From an uncultured Kingella sp. (GTDB lineage: Bacteria > Pseudomonadota > Gammaproteobacteria > Burkholderiales > Neisseriaceae), in contig CAKARD010000018.1 of the NCBI GenBank assembly GCA_916720425.1, positions 1-16,757 on the forward strand: a stretch of 16,757 nt of DNA, in the 5' to 3' direction. This document shows positions 8,577-16,752 of the stretch, piece after piece. A model generated the notes under the pieces. The model did not search any database, was not told the DNA's origin, and saw only the letters and a program-made list of their open reading frames with translations. Position 1 is the first letter of the stretch; each line of letters opens with the position of its first letter. The position numbers and the translations under genes are program-made.

Positions 8577-8870
8577 TTAGCCCATTGCCAAACGTTTGTA
8601 ATACATACCCAATAAATAACACACTGCGCCTATGGTTCCTAATAACCAGAAAATTACGCCTTTTTTACGTGCATTGGGGCAGACAAAATACACCGCCAAG
8701 CTAAATGAAAAAAATAGCACTATGGCAATCCAAAGCATTTTACGTTGTCCTGAATAGCGGTTAAGTGTATAGGTTTCGCTTAGCATGACATACATTTGCC
8801 ATAATGCACTACTGGATAAAAACACAATGCCTAATATTAAAAAAAGCGCGGCTAAATCAGAATAACTCAT
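8577..8870 (-). CDS. Small three-helix membrane protein of unknown function
   Basis: The 97-aa product has three hydrophobic segments (about 5-27, 44-63 and 71-90) joined by short charged loops (LNRYSGQRK; NARKKG). This predicts a small inner-membrane protein with a basic C-terminal end (YYKRLAMG). I do not recognise the family. It begins 6 nt after the hemE stop. Its own TAA is followed by GCT and then the GTG start of the GT52 gene in the same frame. This placement suggests co-translation with both neighbours. It could be a membrane partner for the anchorless glycosyltransferase, but this is inference from position only. Confidence 0.75.
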   Translation of the reverse strand: MSYSDLAALFLILGIVFLSSSALWQMYVMLSETYTLNRYSGQRKMLWIAIVLFFSFSLAVYFVCPNARKKGVIFWLLGTIGAVCYLLGMYYKRLAMG

Positions 8871-8876
8871 AATAAT

Positions 8877-9935
8877 TTATTTATGATATGAACGAGAATG
8901 TTTATGTACAGCGTGGACTAATGCAGCTACATGTTCAGGCGGGGTAAATTGATTGATACCATGCCCCAAATTAAATACGTGTCCTGAGCCTAGTCCAAAT
9001 CCTGCCAAAATGGCTTGCGCTTCTTGTTCAATACGTTCGGGCGAACCAAACAAGGCCATGGGGTCAAAATTTCCTTGTAAAGCGACTTGGTTGCCTACGC
9101 GCTGGCGTGCTTGAGCAATATCACAAGTCCAATCTAAGCCCAAGGCATCTGCGCCAGAATTAGCAAGGTCTTCTAACCACTGTCCTCCTCCTTTGGTGAA
9201 TACAATGACGGGAATTATTCGCCCATCATGTTCACGTTTGAGTTGGCTGATAACTTGGGTGATATATGTTAAGCTAAATTCTTTAAATGCACTATGGCTG
9301 AGTGTTCCGCCCCAAGTATCAAAAATTTGTATGGCTTGTGCGCCGTGTTCAATTTGCGTGTTGAGATATTGCGCTACAGTTTGTGCAGTGATGGATAAAA
9401 TTTTATGTAATAAATCAGGACGTGAATATAGCATGGTTTTAAGTATGCGCCATTCTTTACTACCACCACCTTCTACCATATAACAGGCTAAAGTAAATGG
9501 ACTGCCTGAAAAACCAATTAATGGTACGCGACCATTTAAAGCTTGGCGTATGCTGGACACAGCATCAAACACATAACGCAGGGTTGCCATATCGGGAACA
9601 GATAGTGCGTTAATATCCTGTTCATGGCGCAAAGGATGTTTAAATTTAGGTCCCTCTCCTGCTTCAAAATATAGATCCAAACCCATAGCATCTGGTACAG
9701 TCAAAATATCCGAAAATAAAATGGCTGCATCTAAATCAAAGCGCTCTAGCGGTTGCAAAGTGACTTCAGTTGCCCATTCTGTATGACGGCATAAAGATAA
9801 AAAATCTCCTGCTTTGGCTCGTGTGGCGCAGTATTCAGGCAAATATCGCCCCGCTTGACGCATTAACCAAATGGGTGTGTACTCAACGGGTTGTTTGAGT
9901 AACGCACGTAAAAAAGTATCATTATGTAAAATCAT
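8877..9935 (-). CDS. hemE: Uroporphyrinogen III decarboxylase HemE
   Basis: This cytoplasmic heme-pathway enzyme removes four acetate carboxyl groups from uroporphyrinogen III to give coproporphyrinogen III, without a cofactor. The 352 aa is the normal length. Conserved active-site stretches are [12 protein letters not shown] (24-35, with the substrate-binding arginines), ILFSDIL (72-78, with the key Asp), YMVEGGGS (152-159), IFDTWGG (204-210) and NLGHGI near the C-terminus. AGGAAA at 9942-9947 is well placed before the ATG. It follows the DUF945 gene by 47 nt and precedes a small membrane protein gene by 6 nt on the same strand. Confidence 0.97.
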   Translation of the reverse strand: MILHNDTFLRALLKQPVEYTPIWLMRQAGRYLPEYCATRAKAGDFLSLCRHTEWATEVTLQPLERFDLDAAILFSDILTVPDAMGLDLYFEAGEGPKFKHPLRHEQDINALSVPDMATLRYVFDAVSSIRQALNGRVPLIGFSGSPFTLACYMVEGGGSKEWRILKTMLYSRPDLLHKILSITAQTVAQYLNTQIEHGAQAIQIFDTWGGTLSHSAFKEFSLTYITQVISQLKREHDGRIIPVIVFTKGGGQWLEDLANSGADALGLDWTCDIAQARQRVGNQVALQGNFDPMALFGSPERIEQEAQAILAGFGLGSGHVFNLGHGINQFTPPEHVAALVHAVHKHSRSYHK

Positions 9936-9982
9936 AAAATATTTCCTAAGCGTAGCACATTCATAGTGTTATAAATTATAGG

Positions 9983-11575
9983 TTATTTAGCTTGGCTGGC
10001 TAATTCTGGTTGTGGTGGTGTAGCATTATCGTCATCTAAACCGTCATAAAATAGATCGTCATCTGATGTGGTTTCAAATGGTTTATTATTTAAACTAATA
10101 CTATTATTTTCGACTATCAAACGTGTTTTGATTGCACCATTATCTTTTTGTATATACCCTTCTTGGTTCATTGTATCTAGGGTTTGTTGTGCCAAAAGCT
10201 TAATGGTCTCATCAATTTCTTGGGCTTCTTGTACGTTATTAGGATCTTCTACGGCAAATAAACTGCGCATTTGTGATACGGCAAAATTTTCTATCATATT
10301 TTGCGATACATCTAAATCCAATTCTGCTTTCATTTTAGCGATTAATGGTTTGATATCATTTAAGTCTGTCGCTTGCACGCCATTAAAGCCCAGATTGCCT
10401 GTGGCACGAATATGTCCTGTGGGTGCAGTAAACGAAAACGCATTCAATTTAAATAAAGGATTGTGGGTAAAAATGCCTACTCCTTCTTTGCGCACGGCAG
10501 CTAATAACTTATCTTGCTGAGTTTCTTGGTTATTTTGTGATTCAGCAATAATTTGTTGCCAACGCGTTTTGAGGGCATAAAGACTATCGGCATGAATGTG
10601 TTCGGCAGAAATGTCTATATTTAACGGACCGTATTTTTCGTTACCATAATCTAATTTATTAAAAGCAAATATCCCTTTTGAATTGATAAATCCTGTTTCG
10701 GGTTCGGTGGTTTGTGTACTGTATGAGAGTTGTTGCACGCTGATTTTATTAGGCGCAATGGTGCCGTTAGGATTGATGAATGCACCGATTTGCAAATCAG
10801 TGATCATATTAATTAAATCATTTAGGTGCAAATTGTAATCCATTCCTTCGTGCCAGACAATTTCAAATTGATTCAGTTTCATTTTTGAAGAACCTAATGC
10901 AGTTTTACCATTACTGGCAAGATAGGTTTCAGTATTGACATCTAATTTTTCAAGGTTAATGTTGCCTTTGTCTGCCAATCTTACGGTTAATTGAGGGGCA
11001 ATAAAATGGGTATTAAAAGTAGAAAATTGGTCGGTATAATCCACTTGACCTGTTAAACCGCGCCAATTGAGTTTGATGCCCGATAATTCTTCATAATCAA
11101 AAGGTGCAACTGAAACCTGCATTTGCCCACTCCCGTCCCAGTTAATCACGTTGTGTAAAGTTAAAGGAACTTGATCGCCAAAAAAGCGTTTAAGTGTTTT
11201 TTCGGTTTCTGCGTCATATTGAAATTGTGTGGTGACCACAGCACTGACTGGCACAATGCCATTAGCAAAAGGTTGATGATTAATATAATTAATCATCGTA
11301 ATAGGATGTTCTAAGATAATACGAATATTATCGGGCAACTGATGACCTAAATTGGCTAATACGCTAGGATGAAAACGCAAAACGGTTGTTTCGGTTGAAG
11401 AGAACCAACCGCGTTCATAATTATGTGATTTAACATCAAAAAAGAAAGTATCTGCTAAAGCACGATGTTGTATTTCAAGGCTTTGTTGTGCTTTTCCGCC
11501 TAAATAGTAGGGTGTAATTAAAGCAAAAGCAACCACTAATACGGCAAAAATACCGCCAAACAACATTTTTTTCAT
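9983..11575 (-). CDS. DUF945 (YdgA-like) envelope protein
   Basis: The 530-aa protein begins with a short basic stretch and one hydrophobic segment (about 4-26, FGGIFAVLVVAFALITPYY), followed by GGKAQQSLEIQHRAL. This is the usual layout of DUF945 proteins, which are anchored in the inner membrane with a large periplasmic part. SHNYERGWFSSTETTVLRF (50-68) matches the YxRGxFSS motif typical of the family. The body is rich in beta-strand patterns (NINLEKLDVNTE, GHIRATGNLGFNG). The last 30 residues are strongly acidic (DDDLFYDGLDDDN), which stands out. A GAGAAA-type site precedes the ATG. The function of DUF945 is not settled. It is divergent from glnA and may share a transcript with hemE. Confidence 0.85.
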   Translation of the reverse strand: MKKMLFGGIFAVLVVAFALITPYYLGGKAQQSLEIQHRALADTFFFDVKSHNYERGWFSSTETTVLRFHPSVLANLGHQLPDNIRIILEHPITMINYINHQPFANGIVPVSAVVTTQFQYDAETEKTLKRFFGDQVPLTLHNVINWDGSGQMQVSVAPFDYEELSGIKLNWRGLTGQVDYTDQFSTFNTHFIAPQLTVRLADKGNINLEKLDVNTETYLASNGKTALGSSKMKLNQFEIVWHEGMDYNLHLNDLINMITDLQIGAFINPNGTIAPNKISVQQLSYSTQTTEPETGFINSKGIFAFNKLDYGNEKYGPLNIDISAEHIHADSLYALKTRWQQIIAESQNNQETQQDKLLAAVRKEGVGIFTHNPLFKLNAFSFTAPTGHIRATGNLGFNGVQATDLNDIKPLIAKMKAELDLDVSQNMIENFAVSQMRSLFAVEDPNNVQEAQEIDETIKLLAQQTLDTMNQEGYIQKDNGAIKTRLIVENNSISLNNKPFETTSDDDLFYDGLDDDNATPPQPELASQAK

Positions 11576-11610
11576 GGATTTCTCAAATTAGATATAAATA
11601 AAACTTTTGT

Positions 11611-11619
11611 ATCATATCA
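11611..11619 (-). promoter_or_regulatory. Possible extended -10 promoter for the DUF945 gene
   Basis: Read on the minus strand this is TGATATGAT, an extended -10 element (TGn plus TATGAT), about 36 nt before the start codon. No convincing -35 box is seen, as is acceptable for extended -10 promoters. The spacing leaves room for a short leader with the GAGAAA ribosome site. Confidence 0.35.
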
Positions 11620-11699
11620 CAAACTTAGGGAAAATATGGTCTTGGGGAGCTTATGTAGTGCAATCAATCTAATACATTTATGGTTTTATCCGTATAAGG

Positions 11700-11730
11700 T
11701 TGACATTTAGCGATTGAGGACGGGTATAAA
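11700..11730 (+). promoter_or_regulatory. Probable sigma-70 promoter of glnA
   Basis: A perfect -35 box TTGACA (11700-11705) is followed by TATAAA (11725-11730). The spacer is 19 nt, longer than the ideal 17, so the promoter may be of moderate strength or need an activator. It would give a leader of about 70 nt. It is the best promoter candidate in the 230-nt divergent gap; no good sigma-54 site (GGC-N9-TTGC type) was found. Confidence 0.5.
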
Positions 11731-11762
11731 AAAAGGTTGCGTATTATTATTAAGCTATGCAC

Positions 11763-11780
11763 AATGTTAACATTTTTTTT
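11763..11780 (+). promoter_or_regulatory. 12-bp palindrome plus T-run in glnA leader
   Basis: AATGTTAACATT (11763-11774) is a perfect palindrome and runs directly into eight Ts counting the palindrome end. It lies in the predicted leader, 20-40 nt before the AGGAGA site (11795-11800) and the glnA ATG. It could be an operator half-site pair for a dimeric regulator. As a hairpin it is too short to be a strong terminator. Confidence 0.35.
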
Positions 11781-11805
11781 GCAATGTGATTGATAGGAGA
11801 CCCAT

Positions 11806-13224
11806 ATGTCTATTCAAGATGTAGTGAGCTTAATTGAAGACAATGATGCGCGTTTTGTAGATTTGCGTTTTACTGACACGCAAGGCAAGCAACATCATTT
11901 TACGATTCCCGCTCGTGTGGTGCTGGAAGATCCTGAAGAATGGTTTGAAAATGGACAGGCCTTTGATGGTTCATCTATCGGTGGTTGGAAGGGTATTCAA
12001 GCGTCTGATATGCAATTACGCCCCGATGCTTCAACTGCGTTTATTGATCCCTTTTATGATGATACTACTGTGGTTCTAACTTGTGATGTGATAGATCCTG
12101 CTGATGGAAAAGGTTATGATCGAGATCCACGTTCTATCGCCAAACGCGCTGAGGCATATCTAAAATCAACAGGTATTGGTGATACGGCATTCTTTGGACC
12201 TGAGCCTGAATTTTTTGTATTTGATGGTGTGTCATTTGAAACACGCATGGATAAAGCACGTTTTGAAATTACTTCTGAATCAGGCGCATGGTCTAGTGGT
12301 TTGCATTATGACGGGCAAAACACAGGACACCGATCTGGCGTAAAAGGTGGCTATGCCCCCGTGGCACCTGTAGATGCAGGACAAGATTTGCGCTCTGCAA
12401 TGGTGCGTATTTTAGAAGAAATTGGTATTCCTGTAGAAGTGCATCATGGCGAGGTGGCAACAGGCAGTCAAATGGAAATTGGTACAAAATTTAGCACTTT
12501 GGTAAAACGTGCCGATTGGACACAAGACTTAAAATATGTCGTTTGGAATACTGCACATAATTTTGGCAAAACGGCCACATTTATGCCAAAACCTTTGATG
12601 GGTGATAATGGTAGTGGTATGCATGTGCACCAATCCATTTGGAAAGATGGCAAAAACTTGTTTGCAGGTGATGGCTATGCAGGTTTATCCGAAATTGCCT
12701 TGTATTATATTGGTGGCATTATCAAACATGCTAAAGCACTCAATGCCATTACCAATCCTTCTACCAATTCTTACAAGCGTCTTGTGCCACATTTTGAAGC
12801 ACCCGTAAAATTGGCATATTCAGCTAAAAATCGTTCTGCATCTATTCGTATTCCTGTGGTGACTAGCCCTAAAGCCATACGTATTGAAGCACGTTTTCCT
12901 GATCCCACTGCCAATCCTTATTTGGCATTTTCAGCATTGCTAATGGCAGGGTTAGATGGCATTCAAAATAAAATTCATCCAGGCGATGCGGCCAGCAAAA
13001 ATTTGTATGATTTGCCTCCTGAAGAAGACGCACAAGTTCCTACTGTCTGTGCTTCTTTGGATGAAGCACTGCAAGCTTTACAAGAGGATCATGAATTCTT
13101 GATTCGTGGTGGTGTGTTTAGTCAAGATTGGATTGATAGTTACATTGCTTTTAAACAAGAAGAGGTGCGTCGCATACAAATGGCACCACACCCCTTAGAA
13201 TTTGAAATGTATTATTCATTGTAA
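11806..13224 (+). CDS. glnA: Glutamine synthetase, type I-beta
   Basis: This dodecameric cytoplasmic enzyme makes glutamine from glutamate, ammonia and ATP. The 472 aa is typical of GSI-beta. Signatures are FDGSSIGGW (53-61), [10 protein letters not shown] (131-140), [10 protein letters not shown] (268-277), [17 protein letters not shown] (317-333) and NRSASIRIP (342-350). Tyr401 in [10 protein letters not shown] is the adenylylation site, so control by GlnE and PII is expected. AGGAGA lies 5 nt before the ATG. The sequence is very close to what I remember of Neisseria GlnA, including the start MSIQ and the end [13 protein letters not shown]. It is a main reason for the lineage call. It is transcribed from its own promoter region and ends at an intrinsic terminator. 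Confidence 0.98.
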   Translation: MSIQDVVSLIEDNDARFVDLRFTDTQGKQHHFTIPARVVLEDPEEWFENGQAFDGSSIGGWKGIQASDMQLRPDASTAFIDPFYDDTTVVLTCDVIDPADGKGYDRDPRSIAKRAEAYLKSTGIGDTAFFGPEPEFFVFDGVSFETRMDKARFEITSESGAWSSGLHYDGQNTGHRSGVKGGYAPVAPVDAGQDLRSAMVRILEEIGIPVEVHHGEVATGSQMEIGTKFSTLVKRADWTQDLKYVVWNTAHNFGKTATFMPKPLMGDNGSGMHVHQSIWKDGKNLFAGDGYAGLSEIALYYIGGIIKHAKALNAITNPSTNSYKRLVPHFEAPVKLAYSAKNRSASIRIPVVTSPKAIRIEARFPDPTANPYLAFSALLMAGLDGIQNKIHPGDAASKNLYDLPPEEDAQVPTVCASLDEALQALQEDHEFLIRGGVFSQDWIDSYIAFKQEEVRRIQMAPHPLEFEMYYSL

Positions 13225-13232
13225 TCGATCGC

Positions 13233-13260
13233 AAACCTGTTTCGCTCGAAGCAGGTTTTT
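13233..13260 (+). terminator. Intrinsic terminator after glnA
   Basis: Left arm AAACCTGTTTCG and right arm CGAAGCAGGTTT pair over 12 positions with one G-U pair, giving about 11 bp closed by a GCTC tetraloop. Five Ts (13256-13260) overlap and follow the stem. It sits 9 nt after the glnA stop. Only 16 nt separate it from the next start codon, so the downstream RidA-family gene relies on read-through, or on a promoter I could not identify. Confidence 0.85.
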
Positions 13261-13276
13261 ATCATAAGGAATGTTT

Positions 13277-13633
13277 ATGTTTACAATAAAACGTTTGGGG
13301 AGCAATGCTCGCTTATCAGAAGCGGTTATTGCGAATGGTTTTGTTTTTTTATCAGGCATGGTTCCAGAAAACCCGACTGCAGATATTACAGCGCAAACAT
13401 CTGATGTGTTGCGTCAAATTGATGATTGGTTAGCACAATGTCATTCAGATAAAACCCAAATTTTAGAAGCCACCATTTATCTGGCTGATATGAGTGATTA
13501 TGCAGGCATGAATCAGGCATGGGATAATTGGGTTCATCCACAGCATACGCCTGCTCGTGCCTGCGTAGAAGCCAAATTAGCCCAAGCCGATTGGAAAGTA
13601 GAAATTAAAATTTCTGCTTTAGTTAAGCCATAG
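13277..13633 (+). CDS. RidA/YjgF/YoaB-family protein
   Basis: The 118-aa protein belongs to the small trimeric Rid family, whose best-known member hydrolyses reactive imine/enamine intermediates. RLSEAVIANGFVFLSGMVPE (12-31) and EATIYLADMSDYAGMNQAWDNW (64-85) match the YoaB-like branch. TPARACVEA (91-99) keeps the arginine (Arg94) needed for deaminase activity in RidA, and KVEIKISA (107-114) is the usual final strand. Two ATGs are possible. AAGGA at 13266-13270 touches the first (13271) but is 6 nt from the second (13277), which is preferred. Its exact substrate is unknown. It follows glnA across a terminator, so a link to nitrogen metabolism is possible but not shown. Confidence 0.9.
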   Translation: MFTIKRLGSNARLSEAVIANGFVFLSGMVPENPTADITAQTSDVLRQIDDWLAQCHSDKTQILEATIYLADMSDYAGMNQAWDNWVHPQHTPARACVEAKLAQADWKVEIKISALVKP

Positions 13634-13648
13634 ATGATATTTATGGCT
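13626..13648. terminator. Weak hairpin between convergent genes
   Basis: AGCCATAGAT and ATTTATGGCT form a 10-bp stem (one G-U pair) around a 3-nt loop and include the stop codon of the RidA-family gene. No clear T-run follows on either strand. It may still help separate this gene from the convergent methyltransferase gene, which ends at 13670. Confidence 0.35.
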
Positions 13649-13669
13649 ATGTATATGGAATTTAGGCGA

Positions 13670-14929
13670 TTATTGCTTTTGCATCACAGCAGCAAAAAAA
13701 CCATCTGTATGATGAATGGCTGGTGAGAGTTTTAAATAAATACCGGTGTCTAAATCAATTTTTTGACTGCGCAAAATTTCAGCACAATCCAAAATTTCAA
13801 AGTCAGGATTATGTCGTAAAAATTGTTCAATTTGGCTGCTATTTTCCTCAGGAAGAATACTACAGGTGGCATAAATTAATCGTCCACCTGTTTTTACTAA
13901 TTGTGCTGCAGCTTGTAAAATACTGGCTTGCTGTTCTATCAATTGTGAGATGGTTTGTGGATTTTGGCGATATTTTAGATCGGGATTACGGCGTAAGGTG
14001 CCTAAACCCGAACAGGGTGCATCCACTAAAACACGATCTGCTTTGCCGTTTAGTCTAGCAATACGCATATCATATTCATTACTGATTTTTTCTGGGTGTA
14101 CATTGCTTAATCCTGCACGCGCCATGCGTGGTTTGAGATTAGCCAAGCGTTTTTCAGAAATATCAAAGGCGTAAATGCGTCCTTTATTGGCCATTTGTGC
14201 GCCTATTGCTAAGGTTTTACCCCCCGCACCCGCACAAAAATCTACAACAAGCTCACCGCGTTTGGCTTGTACCAATTGTGCTAATAGTTGACTCCCTTCA
14301 TCTTGCACTTCTAATGTTCCATCTAAAAATAAGGGGTGCTGGTTAATGGCAGGTTTACTTAGCAAACGTATGCCTTGTGGTGCAAAGGGTGTAGCCGTTG
14401 CATCATGCCATTCTTGTTGCAATTGAGATAAAACTTTATCACGCTTGGCTTTAAGAGTATTGACACGAATATCTAACGGTGCAGTATGCGCCATACTTCG
14501 TCCTATTTTTATAATATTTTCATCGGTTTCATAGGGGCGTAAATACTCAATCAGCCATTGCGGCAATTCTGATGCCGTACTTAATTTTTGATAAAATTCT
14601 TGTTTTTGTGCTTTAACATGGCGGATAAAGGTTTGTTCCTGTTCATCTAAATCCAAATTCATGAGTTGCGATACATTCATACCGCGTCCCACAATCAAAG
14701 CAGCCAGTGCGCATAAACGTGGCTGATTAATGGGTTTATTTAATAGATAAAGTATTTTTTGATAATGGCGCAAGGCAGCAAAGGCCGTTTCGGCAATTTC
14801 ATGACGATCTTGTCGCCCTAATTTTTTATGTTTGCGAAAATAACCTGATAATATGCCATCTGCAGGTTGTTTAAAGGTAAGCATGGTGGCTAATATTTGG
14901 GCAGTATGATTTAATTGATGATCGTTCAT
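13670..14929 (-). CDS. RsmB/NOP-family RNA (cytosine-C5) methyltransferase
   Basis: The 419-aa protein methylates C5 of cytosine in RNA with S-adenosylmethionine. The N-terminal ~140 residues are helical. LEVQDEGSQLL (206-216) and VDFCAGAGGKTL (229-240) form the SAM-binding start. VDAPCSGLG (302-310) holds the releasing Cys306 and YATCSILPEEN (353-363) the nucleophile Cys356. Both cysteines expected of this family are present. Long stretches match the betaproteobacterial protein usually named just RsmB/NOP family. It may be a paralogue of true RsmB (16S rRNA C967), so the target base is uncertain. Its ATG overlaps the rnfH stop by 4 nt (ATGA), so it is the last gene of the rodA operon. Confidence 0.92.
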   Translation of the reverse strand: MNDHQLNHTAQILATMLTFKQPADGILSGYFRKHKKLGRQDRHEIAETAFAALRHYQKILYLLNKPINQPRLCALAALIVGRGMNVSQLMNLDLDEQEQTFIRHVKAQKQEFYQKLSTASELPQWLIEYLRPYETDENIIKIGRSMAHTAPLDIRVNTLKAKRDKVLSQLQQEWHDATATPFAPQGIRLLSKPAINQHPLFLDGTLEVQDEGSQLLAQLVQAKRGELVVDFCAGAGGKTLAIGAQMANKGRIYAFDISEKRLANLKPRMARAGLSNVHPEKISNEYDMRIARLNGKADRVLVDAPCSGLGTLRRNPDLKYRQNPQTISQLIEQQASILQAAAQLVKTGGRLIYATCSILPEENSSQIEQFLRHNPDFEILDCAEILRSQKIDLDTGIYLKLSPAIHHTDGFFAAVMQKQ

Positions 14930-15210
14930 GGTTTTTTCTTGTGTTGATTAACACGATTGCGTCGTGCTTGTTTGGGATCGGCCAGAAGGGGGCGATAAAT
15001 TTCTACGCGATCGCCGTTACGTAAGGGTGTATGATCGGCAACGCGCTTTCCAAAGATGCCCAATGGATCGTGTTGGGGTTGGGCGTGTGGGAAATCAGTT
15101 TGTACGGGACTGGCTATGGCTGCTTGACGCGCGGTGGTGCCTTCAGGTAAATGTAGATAATATAGCTTTTGTTTTTGTGCTGTGCCATAGCAGACTTCTA
15201 TATTAAGCAT
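14926..15210 (-). CDS. rnfH: RnfH family protein (UPF0125, ubiquitin-like fold)
   Basis: The 94-aa protein has a beta-grasp type sequence. NGDRVEIYRPLLADPKQARR (65-84) is the family signature, followed by a basic tail. GIFGKRV (51-57) matches the central GIYSR-like stretch. A longer open frame reaches 15264, but MLNIEVCYG (start 15210) matches the family's MPKITVEVVY-like N-terminus, so the shorter start is chosen. It overlaps the ratA stop by 8 nt and the methyltransferase start by 4 nt. RnfH (RatB in some annotations) commonly sits next to ratA. Its function is unclear; despite the name no rnf genes are present here. Confidence 0.9.
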   Translation of the reverse strand: MLNIEVCYGTAQKQKLYYLHLPEGTTARQAAIASPVQTDFPHAQPQHDPLGIFGKRVADHTPLRNGDRVEIYRPLLADPKQARRNRVNQHKKKP

Positions 15211-15634
15211 AACGTTTATTTGCCTCTTGAACAAAAGCATCAACCAATTTATGGCTAATCGCACTAAATGCAGGTGCGATTAAACGGCTTAGTATGCCTG
15301 TGAGTTCATAATGTAAGATAAATTCTATTTGACACATATCCTCACCCATGGGTGTAAATGTCCATGTTCCATGCAAGGACTTGAATGGCCCGTCTACTAA
15401 ATTCATGCGAATTTGAGTGGGTGGGGTGTTGTGATTATGCGTTGCGAAGGCTTGATGCACACCCATATAATCCATATGTAATCGTGCTTTGAGTTCGGTG
15501 TTTGTACGTAATAATACTTCGGTACGCCCATACCAAGGCAGAAATTTTGGGTAATCTTCTACATTATCTACAAGATGATACATTTTTTCTGCGCTGTGAG
15601 GAACAAGCATGGTTTTTCGTATGGTATGCGACAT
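15203..15634 (-). CDS. ratA: RatA / COQ10-like START-domain protein
   Basis: The 143-aa protein belongs to the polyketide cyclase/START-like family, with MSHTIRKTMLVPHSAEKMYHLV-type N-terminus (1-22), DYPKFLPWYGRTEV (27-40), MNLVDGPFKSLHGTWTF (77-93) and FILHYELTG (105-113). E. coli RatA was described as a toxin that blocks 70S ribosome assembly, whereas its eukaryotic relative COQ10 binds ubiquinone; which role applies here is open. An AGAGAAG ribosome site lies on top of the rodA stop codon, only 8 nt separate the two genes, and the rnfH start overlaps its 3' end. The usual neighbour smpB is not in the window. Confidence 0.93.
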   Translation of the reverse strand: MSHTIRKTMLVPHSAEKMYHLVDNVEDYPKFLPWYGRTEVLLRTNTELKARLHMDYMGVHQAFATHNHNTPPTQIRMNLVDGPFKSLHGTWTFTPMGEDMCQIEFILHYELTGILSRLIAPAFSAISHKLVDAFVQEANKRYA

Positions 15635-15642
15635 AATCTTCT

Positions 15643-16752
15643 CTAATGATATTGTTTTTGTTGTTTACTTTGATTGGAAATACCCATTAATAGTGCCATG
15701 ATAAACATAATGGATAATGTTGCTGTTCCACCATAACTGACTAAAGGTAAGGGAACACCTACTACAGGCAAGATGCCACTTACCATGCCCATATTCACAA
15801 AAGCATAACAAAAAAAAGTCATGGTTAGGGCACCAGCCAAGGTACGACTGTACAGTGTAGGAGCTTGAGTAGCAATATACAAGCCACGACCCAAAATAAT
15901 TAAATAGACAATTAATAATAATATATTACCAATTAGACCAAATTCCTCACCATAGACGGCAAAGATAAAGTCGGTAGTCGATTCTGGAATATAATCTAAA
16001 TGTGTTTGCGTACCATTGAGCCAACCTTTGCCCCATAGGCCACCTGAACCAATGGCAATCATAGATTGTAAGATATGATAACCCGCACCTAATGGATCGC
16101 GAGTGGGATCCAGTAGGGTTAAAACACGTGTTTTTTGATAGTCATGTAGACCGTATTCCCAGATCATGGGTAAAGCTGCAGCAAAAGCGATAATGGAGGC
16201 AATCATGGCTTTCCATGGCAAGCCTGCAAAGAACATGACAAACAAACCTGATGCCATAATGAGTGTCGCCGTACCCAAATCAGGTTGTTTTAAAATTAAT
16301 GCACCAGGAATCAAAATCATGGTTAATGCAACCAAATAATGATACCACATCAATTTGCTCTCATAGCGTTGAAAAAACCATGCCACAGCCATGGGTAAAC
16401 CAATTTTCATGATTTCAGAGGGTTGCAAGCGCACAATGCCCAAATTGAGCCAACGGGTTGAGCCATTAACAGTAATACCAAAAAAATGCACCCCTAATAA
16501 TAGCACCACACCGATAATATAAATGGGTAGGGCAAATTGGCTCAGTATTTGTGGTCGTATGCGTGCAAAAATAAGCAATAAACCGATACCCAAAATCGTG
16601 TGTATGGTTTTGCTTTCGAGTCGCCCAATATCCTGGCCATCGGCAGAATACAGTAAAAATAAACTCATAATATAAATGGCAAGCATGGCATAGAACAACC
16701 ATAAATCCAAAGGATCCCATAATAGGCGTTTGATTTGAACCAGCCAGTTCAC
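15643..16752 (-). CDS. rodA: Peptidoglycan glycosyltransferase RodA (SEDS family)
   Basis: This polytopic inner-membrane enzyme polymerises lipid II into glycan strands during side-wall growth, together with PBP2. SADGQDIG (36-43), LGIVRLQPSEIMKIGLP (104-120), KQPDLGTA (155-162), LDPTRDPLGAGYHILQS (214-230) and PESTTDFIFAVYGEE (256-270, with the catalytic Asp261) are present. GILPVVGVPLPLVSYGG near the C-terminus is diagnostic. Phrases such as HDYQKTRV favour RodA over FtsW. About ten membrane segments are seen. The first usable start is GTG at 16752, 5 nt from the window edge, preceded by AAGAA. The true start could be this or slightly outside. It implies a rod-shaped or elongating cell. It leads the ratA-rnfH-methyltransferase operon. 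Confidence 0.95.
   Translation of the reverse strand: MNWLVQIKRLLWDPLDLWLFYAMLAIYIMSLFLLYSADGQDIGRLESKTIHTILGIGLLLIFARIRPQILSQFALPIYIIGVVLLLGVHFFGITVNGSTRWLNLGIVRLQPSEIMKIGLPMAVAWFFQRYESKLMWYHYLVALTMILIPGALILKQPDLGTATLIMASGLFVMFFAGLPWKAMIASIIAFAAALPMIWEYGLHDYQKTRVLTLLDPTRDPLGAGYHILQSMIAIGSGGLWGKGWLNGTQTHLDYIPESTTDFIFAVYGEEFGLIGNILLLIVYLIILGRGLYIATQAPTLYSRTLAGALTMTFFCYAFVNMGMVSGILPVVGVPLPLVSYGGTATLSIMFIMALLMGISNQSKQQKQYH

Noticed and set aside
10068..10520. 150-codon open frame on the plus strand opposite the DUF945 gene
   Set aside because: It is fully antisense to a well-supported gene and has no ribosome site; it looks like a by-product of the codon use on the other strand. The same applies to the open frame opposite the small exported protein gene (7096-7512).
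11698..11711. GG-N10-GC spacing resembling a sigma-54 promoter before glnA
   Set aside because: The flanking bases do not fit TGGCAC...TTGC (AGGT and TAGC instead), while the overlapping TTGACA fits sigma-70 well.
15211..15264. Longer rnfH reading frame starting at 15264
   Set aside because: The extra 18 residues are antiparallel to nothing in the family, overlap the ratA coding end by 62 nt in another frame, and the MLNIEV start fits the RnfH N-terminus.
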